64,000 nt of DNA from Nannochloropsis salina CCMP1776. Its lineage: Eukaryota; Sar; Eustigmatophyceae; Eustigmatales; Monodopsidaceae. The stretch covers positions 5,417 to 69,416 of the forward strand of contig SDOX01000095.1 in the NCBI GenBank assembly GCA_004565275.1, read 5' to 3'. Below are positions 55,040 through 64,000 of this stretch, in pieces. Under the pieces are notes generated by a model, which did no database searches, was not told where the DNA came from, and was given only the letters and a program-made list of their open reading frames with translations. A program made the position numbers and the translations under genes. Numbering within the stretch: the first letter of the stretch is position 1; each line of letters starts with the position of its first letter.

Positions 55040-58000
55040 ATGTTACGCCGGGTGCTAGCTGTGGGTTGGAGGCAGTTAACTCATCAGGGGGGCGGGCATA
55101 ACCAAACCCGAATCCAACAAGCGGGTCTCCACGCGTCACGTCCAGCACTGGCGAAAATCTTGTGTGCGGACAGCATTGACCCGGTAATCCAGGAGGGAAA
55201 AAGGGAAAAGAGTGGAGGAGTAAGGGCAAAAGGGGTACAGGCAGAAGGAGGGGAGGAACAGACAAGTTGATGTTGAACAGGCCGTGAGAGGGTTTGGACG
55301 GATGCAGTGGCCATAATCACACCAGACTTACATTCTCGGCAATGCCTCCTCGTCAATGATCACGTTGTTGGGGAAGGAGGACCTGCCGAGCAAGGGCATA
55401 CTCTCCTTACGCGGGCACACATCGTTGGAAAGCACGCTGCTAATGCCCGCCCCCCTCCCACCCTCCCTCCCTCCCTCCCTCCCGTCTCCTTCACCCATTT
55501 CTACGTCAGGTATGCATCCAAATATTCAAGGATCGGGGCCACGAGGTCGACTACAAGGTGGGGTTATCCAAGGAGGAGCTTTTGACCATCATTCCCGAAT
55601 ACCACGGGCTGGTCGTCCGCTCTGCCACCAAGGTCAGGCCTTCCCTCCCTCCGTCCCTCCCTCCCTCCGTCCCACCCTTCTCCCTCCGTCCGTCCCTCCG
55701 TCCCTCCCTCCCTCCGTCCCTCTCTTGTTCCCTCCGTCCGTCCCTCCGTCCCTCCCTCCCTCCCCCGCGTTCCTCCTGTCTCGACTGGCTCAGCTCCTCC
55801 AATCCCTCCCTCCCTTCCTCCCTCCCTCCCTTCCTCCATCCCTCCCTTCCCCCCTCTCTCAGGTCACGGGCGACGTGATTGCCGCAGCGGAGAAGCTAGT
55901 GGTGATAGGGAGGGCCGGCGTGGGGGTCGACAACATCGACCTGCGTGCTGCCACCAAGAAAGGGGTCATGGTCATGAATACGCCCGGTACGTTCTCCGAC
56001 CCTTAGTCACGCCCTCCCTGCCTCAGTGCCCTGCTTTGCTCCCTCCTGTCCCTCCATGCTTGTACAAAAGAGACTACTTGTGTGCCATCTATCCGGGCTC
56101 ACATCACCAGTCGCTTTCGGTTCCCCTCCCTCCCTCCCTCCCTCCCTCCCTCCCTCCCTCCCTCCCCGCCTCCCTCCCCGCCTCCCTCCCCAGGTGGGAA
56201 CACGGTGTCCACCGCCCAACTCGCCTTCTCCCTCCTGGCCGTCTCCGCCCGCTCTTTGGCGCGAGCAGACATGTCCATGAAGGCAGGCAAGTGGGAGCGG
56301 AGCAAGTTGATGGGCACGGAGCTGGCAGGGAAGACCTTGGCCGTGGTGGGCTGCGGCCGGATCGGGCAGCAGGTGGCGAAATGGGGGCAGGTAGGGAGGG
56401 CGGGAGGACGGGAGGGAGGGAAGGAGGGAGGGATTTCCTGGGAGGGTACGGGAAAGAGGATCTACGGACGGGATGTAGGGATGGCTAGGGCCAGCAGATG
56501 GGAATATGACCCGGAGGGAGGGCGGGAGGGAGGGAGGGAAAGAGGGAGAGAGGGAGAGAGGTAGGGAGGATGGATTGTGGGGTCGATTTAGGCGTACCGC
56601 AGAAAGCGCGGAGAACAGGGGCAGGGAGGGAGTCTTGTAGTCCCAGGACGGGCGCCACGTCACCTGCCCTCCCTCATTCCCGCCCTCCCCCCCACCCTCG
56701 CTCCTGCCCTCCCTTCCCCCCTAGGCTTTTGACATGAAGGTGGTGGGCTTTGATCCTGTTCTTCCGGCAGCGGCCTTCAAGGTGACGGTGGAGGGAGGGA
56801 GGGAGGGAGAAAGAGAGGAAGGGAGGGAAGGAAGGATGGATTGGCTCTGAAGCCTCCATCTTCTCCCTTGATCCCAGGCGTCCATCACCATCTGGCAGGC
56901 TTCCTACCTCCCCCGTCCCAAGTCCAAACTTAAAATCAAACTCAAATTCAAATCCCCCCCCCTCCTCCGTCCTCCTCTCACCCTCCCTCTAGGAGCTGGG
57001 CATCCAGAAGTGCGACCTGGAGAAAGTCTGGCCCCAGGCCGACTTCATCACCCTCCACACACCCCTGACGCCGGACACCAAGAACCTGATCAACCGGGAG
57101 AGCTTGCAGCAGATGAAGAAAGGCGTGCACATAATCAATTGCGCCCGGGGGGGGATCGTCCACGAGATGGACCTGCTCGAGGCCCTGGAGGCGGGCCACG
57201 TGGGCGGGGCGGCCTTGGACGTGTACGAGAAGGAGCCTCCGGGGGAGAGTACCAAGAAGCTCTTGGCCCATCCCAACGTCTCGTGCACCCCCCACTTGGG
57301 GGCGAGCACGGAGGAGGCGCAGGTGAACGTGGCCAAAGACATTGCCGTCCAGATGTGCGACACGCTCGAGAGCAAGGTCAGGCCCTCCCTCTCCCCCGCC
57401 CTCCCTCCCTCCCTCCCTCCCTCCCTCCCTCCCTCCCTCCCTCCCTCCCCAGGACTTCGTGGGCGTCTGCAACGTCGGCTACATGTCCATCGCCCAGAAC
57501 CACGCCATCCGCCCTTACGCCGACCTGGCCCAGCAGCTCGGACGCGTGGCCACTCAATTCGCCATGGGCACAGTCTGGAAGATCACCTTGGCGTCCTGGG
57601 GCCAGACGGACATCTCCATCACCAGCCCCGACGCTCGCGCCCTCTTGAAAGCTCAGGCCTTGGTCGGCTTCCTCTCCACGCAGGACACGCACGGGACACT
57701 TCCGGGTATCGTCAACGCCCCTTTTCTGGCGGAGGAGCTGGGGGTGGAGACCGAGGCGCTGACGGAGGCCCCGGCCTTGGCCTCTGCGGCCTCCCCCTAC
57801 CGGACCTTGATCACCGTGGTGGCCCATGTGGAGGGGGGAGGCGCCACGTCGGTGACGGGCTCGGTCTTTGGCCACGAGCCTTGCCTGGTCAGCTTGGATC
57901 ATTACAAGAACTTCCCCGCGCTCAACCTCCACGAGGGCTCCGTGCTCAAGTTTAGGAACAAGGTAGGGAGGGCGGGAGGGCGGGAGGGAAGGCCGGAGGG

Positions 58001-58686
58001 AGGGCAGGCCGGCGAGCGGGCTTTCGGTCGCGTGTACGCGTGGCCTGCCCCTCGATCCTGCCTTTGGCTTCCTCTACCTCGCTCGATGTCCGCATTCGGC
58101 CGTGCCAGGGGGCGCGCGTCGCCTCTGCGCAATCTCGGACACGGGGTCTTTCCTCTATCTTCCCCCTCCCCTCTGTCTGGCGACCAGCCCCTCGCTCCCT
58201 TTCTACCGGGGAAGGCCTTCGAGGGAGAGGGAACGATCGTCCCCTCCATTCGCTTTGATGGAGAGGTCTAAACGCTCATTCTTTTCCCCGCCACGTCACA
58301 GGACGAGCCAGGGGCCATTTCAGGGGTGTTAGACGTGTTGGAGGAGCACAAGGTGGGGAGGGAAGTAGGGAGGGAGGAAGGGAGGGAGGAAGAGTCCCCT
58401 CAATAGGTTCTCGACGCGTGTGTGACGACAATTTTGCACGCCACCTCCCTTTATCCCCCTCCCTCACGCTTCCACGTCCTCCTTCCTTCCCTTCCTCCCT
58501 CTTCCCCTCCTTCCCTCCTACCCTACTTAGGTGAACGTGGCCAACCTGACCCTGGGGCGTCAGGAGACGGACCTGGCCTTGTGCCTGATGAGCGTGGACG
58601 GGGAGGTTCCGGCCCCCGCGTTGGAGAAGCTGCGGGCCCTGGCACAGCTCAAGGATGTGCGGACCGCCAGGTTGGGGGGAAAGTAG
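55040..58686 (+). CDS. PGDH: D-3-phosphoglycerate dehydrogenase, probably organelle-targeted
   Basis: Catalyses the NAD-dependent oxidation of 3-phosphoglycerate to 3-phosphohydroxypyruvate, the first step of phosphorylated serine synthesis. Nine exons: 55040-55183, 55510-55632, 55863-55986, 56194-56390, 56725-56781, 56993-57376, 57453-57962, 58302-58352 and 58531-58686; every junction keeps frame, 581 residues. The N-terminus ([16 protein letters not shown]) is Arg-rich without acid residues, suggesting mitochondrial targeting. Catalytic fold: [25 protein letters not shown], then the NAD loop [15 protein letters not shown]. Active-site residues sit in [10 protein letters not shown] (Arg), DVYEKEPP (Glu) and PHLGAST (His). 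An intervening (ASB) domain from about 365 and a C-terminal ACT-like domain ([20 protein letters not shown]) mark the long, potentially serine-regulated form. Almost every intron carries GGGA and/or TCCC arrays. Confidence 0.95.
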
Positions 58687-60249
58687 GGAGGGGGGAAGAA
58701 AGGCGAGGGAGAGGGAAGGATCGAGGAGGCGTTAGAGGCAGTTGAGGGATGAGGTAGGTAGTGACAGGGAGAGGGGGAGGTGGGGCCCAAGGAAGATGGA
58801 GGACGGAGCGAAGGGGTGGGATATATCATGGAGAGGATGTCGGTGGAAACAGTTTTGAATCCCAGGGGAGAAACGGAAAGCGGAAATGTCATTATGAGCT
58901 CGAAGAATCAATGCGATGCATGTGCCCTCGGGAGATAGAGCGAAAGCAAAGAAAGAGGGGGACAAAGAGGGAGCGAGAGCGAAGCGGAGATGCGGTGAAG
59001 TGAAAGGGAAGTGGTGATGGGATGGGAAGAGAAGACAATTTAAGTATGAAGAAAAAAAGGAGAGGAATTCTGAGATTGCACCGACACTCAGCCCCGGGCT
59101 CCTTTTACGAAAATTGCCGTCCATAGCTGGGGACGATTTCGGTTGCCTAGTTTCTTGCGCTTCAAAATGCTTTCAAAAGATTTTGGCCTACCCTTTCCCT
59201 TGGAAAGAGCCAAATGCCTTTTCTATAGCATTTCGTAAAAGTAGGGTTAGCTTGACAAGCGTGGTGTACTCACCTAGCACATGCCTCAGGGAAGCGAAAG
59301 GCCTCGTCCTCGACCCTCTGCTTCCTTTCGTTTACATTAGTCACGTCCCCCCCTGCATCGAAATTTGGTCCCCGACATTATCATCTCGCAAAATAATCAG
59401 ACATTATCGAATGCCCATATCACATTGAATTGAAAAGTAATTTTGAAGGGTTATCATCTCCATTGGACATAATATCGAGGATACCCCCCCCACCGAAGCA
59501 AGCAAGCAGTCAGCTGTCTTCAATGACTAGGATACCACGACTGGTTTAATTGAACTATCGTCGCATTTACAAAGTTCGCTCGATTTTTACATGGTACAAT
59601 ATGGAGTATATTGCTAAAGGGGAGTCTATAGACTACCTTTGCGCGAGAGTGAGATCTAAGGAGTGCGTGAAACATGTCGACATAGAGTATTGGTTTAGGA
59701 GTAGTAGCTACGACCCCGTTTAAAGTATTCGGGTCCGTCCACGTCAAACAGGCCGAACAGCGGCGTAGTCTACTGCCATATCTCGACAAAAAGCCAGTTA
59801 TTTATTCGAGCACTTAATAGGCTCTTGAAGTCATCTGTTTATCCCCCATGTAATTACTTTTGATCCCACTTTAATAATCAGAATCGCATCAACTTCCCTT
59901 TCCCAAAATTCTTGCAATTTTAAACTATTTCTCTCAAATTGTGGCCTGTCACCAGCACGTCCATGCTAGATTGCCGCGTCCTACCAATTGCATCACAAAA
60001 CATGATTAAATTGACAAAGCCCGCAAGAACTGCCCGTCGCCATCAAAACTCGCATACGTGCATTATAAAAGTCCCAGGTGTAATTTCATGTCAAGTATTT
60101 TGCCTGAGTTTGAGTGAATGCTAGGTCTTTAGGGAAAATATGTAATATTAGCCTTCTAGGCGGTAAAAAAGTCGATTGAACACATTTTCTGCGTCAGAGA
60201 GTCAGTTTTGTAAAGGACCCCCAGCCCTCGCTTCTATCTCATCCTCCCT
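58687..60249. other. Intergenic between convergent genes, about 1.6 kb
   Basis: Purine-rich in the first 300 bases, then AT-richer mixed sequence. Short open frames on both strands have no recognised domain. Confidence 0.45.
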
Positions 60250-61533
60250 TCATACCAACTCCCTCAGCACCTCAAGGAACACCCTTGTCCACCAATCCGG
60301 AGGTCCAGGTAAATGGTAGTGCAGGCAATCGCCTAGATCTCCTTGGAGATGCCCGTCCGCCCGCTCCTTGACAATGTCGTGCAATCTCATCACGGTCGGC
60401 CCATCGTTCTCCCCCAGTACCTCCTTCACCCGCGTTTCCATGTATGTATTCATGTCTTTGATCAAATGCCACGTGTATCGATCACGGTAGACCCCTTCAT
60501 ACAAAGGCGATGCTCCCTCTTTCCCTTCCATTATCGGCTCCTGGTGTTTCCAACATTCCGGATGACCTGGCGCAGTGGTTCGCCATAAAATTCTCGGAGG
60601 CCGTCGACCCATCGCCACCGCCATCGCTCGACGTTGGGATAAAAATGACAAAGCCTCGTCCAACAAAACTTTGAAGAAACGCGTAGAGTGGATGTGCGTA
60701 CCCAAATTCAATATCACGAGCTCCGGTTTAGACTCATCGTAATACGGCGTCCATGGTTTGCTGACCCGGAAATCTGTTCCCGCCATCTCCGTTTTGCTCA
60801 GCTCCGGAATTTCTTTCCAACTTTTCACATTAGTAGGATCAACATAAAGCGCGTCGTTGCGGATAAAATGCACAAATATAGGGCCCTTGGGCAAGATTCC
60901 CTCGTCACAAATGGCTTGCTCTTTCCACGCACTTTGGTCGGTAATAATACCGTCGCCACCCATCAAAAGCAAGAAGGAGAGGGCCATCGTGAAGGACATG
61001 GAGTCCCCCACGAAAAGGATCCGGCGGCTTGTAGACAAGGCACCGTCCAATATCTGGCAAGCTCTGGTTACATTCCACTCAGGTATTTTACACGCCGCTT
61101 GGTGCGGCTCGAAGTCGTACTCATTCCATGGTAGATGATATTTCTTCCATCCTTGCTCTATTGGGTATATTTTTCTAAAATCTAACTCTGCGCGAGTGAA
61201 GGCGTGGGGTTTCAGCTTGACGTGCGTGTGCGGCCGGGTAACATTTGGAGTGCGGACCCATGAGCCTTTGTAAAAGCCACCTTGATCCACGCAAAGGGTG
61301 CGACGGCTGTGTGATGACGGAGTGAAAGAGTCAATGTGCCTCTGTATGAATCGTCTCCGAATTGATCGCCCCGAAGATAATGCACGAGTCAAAAAGGAGA
61401 AGAGGGGCCGCCTCCCATCAGAGAGTTGGTCGTGTTGGTGCCAAATCACTGCCCCTTCATCCCATATCAGCAGGAGAAGGAGCGAAGAGGTCAGAAAGAT
61501 GGCAAGTTTCTTAGTAAATTGGTACCGTAGCAT
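60250..61533 (-). CDS. PC-esterase / trichome-birefringence-like protein (putative glycan O-acyltransferase)
   Basis: A single exon of 427 residues from the ATG at 61533. An N-terminal hydrophobic segment (residues about 10-23, LAIFLTSSLLLLLIW) acts as signal anchor, consistent with a type II Golgi protein. The domain carries LCVDQGGFYKGSWVR, ACQILDGALSTSRRILFVGD with the GDS motif in FVGDSMSF, ELVILNLGTHIH, and near the end GDCLHYHLPGPPDWW, the DxxH motif completing the Ser-Asp-His triad. This is the TBL/ESK1 and CASD1-like layout; plant members O-acetylate wall polysaccharides. The glycan acceptor here is unknown. The gene stands alone between AT-rich flanks. The downstream flank on its 5' side shows no clear promoter. 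Confidence 0.85.
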   Translation of the reverse strand: MLRYQFTKKLAIFLTSSLLLLLIWDEGAVIWHQHDQLSDGRRPLFSFLTRALSSGRSIRRRFIQRHIDSFTPSSHSRRTLCVDQGGFYKGSWVRTPNVTRPHTHVKLKPHAFTRAELDFRKIYPIEQGWKKYHLPWNEYDFEPHQAACKIPEWNVTRACQILDGALSTSRRILFVGDSMSFTMALSFLLLMGGDGIITDQSAWKEQAICDEGILPKGPIFVHFIRNDALYVDPTNVKSWKEIPELSKTEMAGTDFRVSKPWTPYYDESKPELVILNLGTHIHSTRFFKVLLDEALSFLSQRRAMAVAMGRRPPRILWRTTAPGHPECWKHQEPIMEGKEGASPLYEGVYRDRYTWHLIKDMNTYMETRVKEVLGENDGPTVMRLHDIVKERADGHLQGDLGDCLHYHLPGPPDWWTRVFLEVLRELV

Positions 61534-62581
61534 TTAATACAATCCAGGACTTTTTAAAATAGCAGAAACTATTGAGGGTGGGGGGATCGCAAGTTTTATT
61601 ACATGAAAACCATTGTCCAGGACGAATTAAAAAACCTGTGAAATAAAGATTGCGATGCATCAGAGACCTGAGTAAAAGCATTAAAATTGCGATCTACACA
61701 GTAGGAAGATGAGAACGAGCAACCCATCGTGTGCTGCAAGCGATCGTGTGCAAGAGACTGTGGGGGTGGGCGGAAGCACCACGTGCGAAATTCTTTTTTT
61801 TGGGCCAGCCGTTAACCATCCGAGCCGTTACAAAGCCCGCTTGCGTACCCCTCCTTCCACTATTCTCTGTCCTCGGCCAACACGTAATTTGCACCCTTCA
61901 GCCGCTGATACAAGTCTAGATTGACACTTTTGAAATTGTGAGATATTCTCAATGCGGGTTATGATTCGTGTGTGGTGCATGTAGCTTGTCGAGCTCCAGT
62001 ATCATGGACTATGATGCCGTCGAAGGAACTGTTCGATCGCACACTTCGACACATTTTGTACTATAACTGCGACAAGATAAAGTCTCTACATTCTATACTC
62101 ATTTCGGGATCATGGAGGAAGTTCCTGGAGTGGTACATTTTTACGATCTCCCAATCAGCTATTGTCTGCGATGTTTCCTAGATAACACATTCGGCCAATG
62201 ACAGAGATGTTTAACATGGAGGATAAAATACGGCTACACCTTCTTCATATGAAAGCCAAGTCATACTTCGCAAATCTGATATAAATGGTGGAGAGGAAGA
62301 GTATTCCTTGAACAAGGTATAGCAATATGACTCATGTTACATTCGCCTACGTCACATACTTCTTCCAGAAATTATATAAATGTGTATATGAAACTCAATC
62401 GAGCAGATCGGTTCTGTTCTGAGCGACTCAAATTTTAAGGTGAAAGGCAGCTATCTAAACCTCACCACAAACTTATACATGCTCACATACATTTCTCAAA
62501 ACGATGTTTTTAAAAATCGCTGTGCACGAATGTTGAAAACTGCTGAATCTGATAATTTCCTTCAACTAATGCGATCATAGA
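61534..62581. other. Intergenic, about 1 kb
   Basis: AT-rich. It contains short open frames without domains and no RNA gene that I can support. It lies upstream of the PC-esterase gene and downstream of the OTU gene. Confidence 0.45.
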
Positions 62582-64000
62582 TCACCCTCGCACTAGAAAC
62601 CAGTAGTGCGATTTGTAAAGTAACAATTGTACTCGGTTCCCATCCTCCTGCTCAGGCCCATGTCCGGCATCAATGTCCGTGCAACGCAGTCCAATTTTCT
62701 CGTTCTCCACGAACAGGCGCACAGACTTTCCCCTTGCCTCCGAATATGCGATGCACTCGGTGTAGCCCCCCCACTGCCGGTCTTGGGCCATGCGTTTCAC
62801 ATACTCTTCCTCCGAAACACCTTCCACCAACGCCGTCACTGCCATGGCCTCCGGCGCCTCCTCCAAGCGGGCGACAATCATGGCGCGCACCTGCCTGTGC
62901 TGGCTCTCGGTGCCATGCTCGAAAGCCGAGAGGGCTCGAAAGAGACAGTTTCCATCTCGCTGCGGGCATTGAAGCAGAGAAAGAGAATACTAGAGGAGTG
63001 AGAGAGAGGCACGGTAACGGTGATAGCTGGCTTTCAAAGGGTAGGGAAGGAAAACATGCAGGCATCTTTGCTCGATGGGGTCGTGCGTTGGGCATGCCAG
63101 GACACCACCACCACCCATTCTCTCTTCAAGTCCCGTGCAGCGTCATTCCAATCCACTCACCTGCACCTCCATCATCCTCAGCTTGTGTTTATCCCGCAAC
63201 TCGAGGCGGATCTCCTCCAATCTTTCGTCCCTGCCTTGTCCTCCCTCCCTCCCTCCCATCTTCGCCAGTTTCTCCGCCCCTTCTTTTCGACTCGGGCATA
63301 TCTTTTGCGCGACGGCGCCCTGTAACAAGGTTAGCGCTCGTGTCACCAACTCCTCTTCACCCATCAGCAGGAAACACCGACGCACCCCCATTCCATCATG
63401 GGGCGCCACCAAGATCCTCGTCCCTGTCATCTCTTCGATCTTAGCCAGGATCACGTTGTTCTCCACGCTCTCTCCCTGCCTCCGTCCCTCCATTGACTCC
63501 TCCCTATAATCTCCATGCCATCGCCCCAGTAATTTACCGACGTCCGTGGTTGTGAAATATTGCAAATACCAGTAGGAGTAACGGCGTGGCTTCCCCACCA
63601 AGGCGAGACGAAGCATCTGATCCGCTAATCGCAAATTGTCTGCGGGAGGGCGGGAGGAGGAGGATGGTCGACTGACGGAAGCGGCTGTGGGGGAAATTGG
63701 TGTGTCCCAAAGCATGACTTCGCGCTCTTTTTTGCCAAGAAAGAGAGATCCAAGGCCAGTGAGTCGGAGGATCGTGGGCTTCAGCATCGTCAGGGTGGCT
63801 TTGTAAATCGGGGAATACTGAGGAAGAGCAGAAGAGAAGATCGACGGAGCAGGCAAAAGGGAATGAGAAGTGCTCACGTTTCTATTTCAGCTCTATTCTT
63901 TAATCATCAATAAAAGCTTTGCCTCAACAGCTGCTTCCCCCCTTTTCGAAGACCGGAAAAATACGTACTCACTCACCTCTTGTGGTACTGGCCGACAGAC
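62582..64000 (-). CDS. OTU-family cysteine protease with a KH-like region (partial, runs off the right edge)
   Basis: Putative deubiquitinase. Exons in coding order: an incomplete exon ending at 63977 (24 bases visible from the window edge), 63817-63161 and 62959-62582; the joins are in phase 0. The last exon is an OTU domain: RDGNCLFRALSAFEHG contains the catalytic Asp-Gly-Asn-Cys, WGGYTECIAYSEARGKSVRL is the central signature, and LYKSHYWFLV provides the catalytic His. The preceding exon has a WYLQYF-containing segment, then ILAKIEEMTGTRILVAP and RRCFLLMGEEELVTRALTLL, which reads like the second half of a KH RNA-binding domain, followed by a charged helix (ERLEEIRLELRDKHKLRM) just before the protease. 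The apparent start near 63877 is a GTG inside an intron and is not used. The true N-terminus is outside the window. Confidence 0.8.

Overview
The window looks like nuclear DNA of a photosynthetic stramenopile, most plausibly a eustigmatophyte of the Nannochloropsis/Microchloropsis type; the genus is an inference. Genes are spliced with short GT-AG introns (about 70-340 bp) whose phases agree across exon joins. Introns are packed with (GGGA)n/(TCCC)n simple repeats. One protein (Tat translocase-like, 25315-27763) carries a bipartite secondary-plastid presequence: a signal peptide followed by an ASAF motif. No prokaryotic operon, plasmid, CRISPR array, LTR element or virus-like element was seen. 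One 100-N assembly gap lies at 19772-19871.

Left part (1-13.1 kb): two tandem Golgi-type GT92 glycosyltransferase genes on the minus strand. The left one runs off the window and the right one is interrupted by an in-frame TGA. They are followed by a small secreted protein and a large single-pass membrane protein with a predicted beta-helix ectodomain. 13.6-20.6 kb: a divergent pair, Crooked-neck/Clf1 spliceosome protein (minus) and a membrane-anchored TPR-methyltransferase (plus), sharing an intergenic region with three 35-bp repeats. 20.9-30 kb: a TMEM87/GPR107-type seven-helix protein (minus), the Tat-family plastid protein (plus), and a membrane-anchored fatty-acid-binding-protein-like barrel (plus).

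Middle (31-46 kb): a PX-domain AGC kinase (plus), an Esa1/Tip60-type MYST acetyltransferase (minus), a secreted purple acid phosphatase (plus), an orphan coiled-coil protein (plus) and an acyl-CoA synthetase-like enzyme, possibly o-succinylbenzoate-CoA ligase (plus, with an apparent frameshift in a G run). Right part (46.5-64 kb): a long tail-anchored golgin-like coiled-coil protein with a fresh 63-bp tandem expansion, a secreted DUF642-like protein (minus), a PQ-loop membrane protein (plus), 3-phosphoglycerate dehydrogenase in nine exons (plus), a PC-esterase/TBL-type protein (minus) and an OTU protease with a KH-like region (minus) leaving the right edge.

The genes belong to unrelated housekeeping pathways (splicing, chromatin, secretion, serine synthesis, plastid protein import), with a mild excess of secreted or Golgi proteins. 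The most notable sequence-level features are introns with a purine GGGA array at the 5' end and a complementary TCCC array at the 3' end, an exon that appears to be missing from the Crooked-neck gene, and the duplicated GT92 locus.
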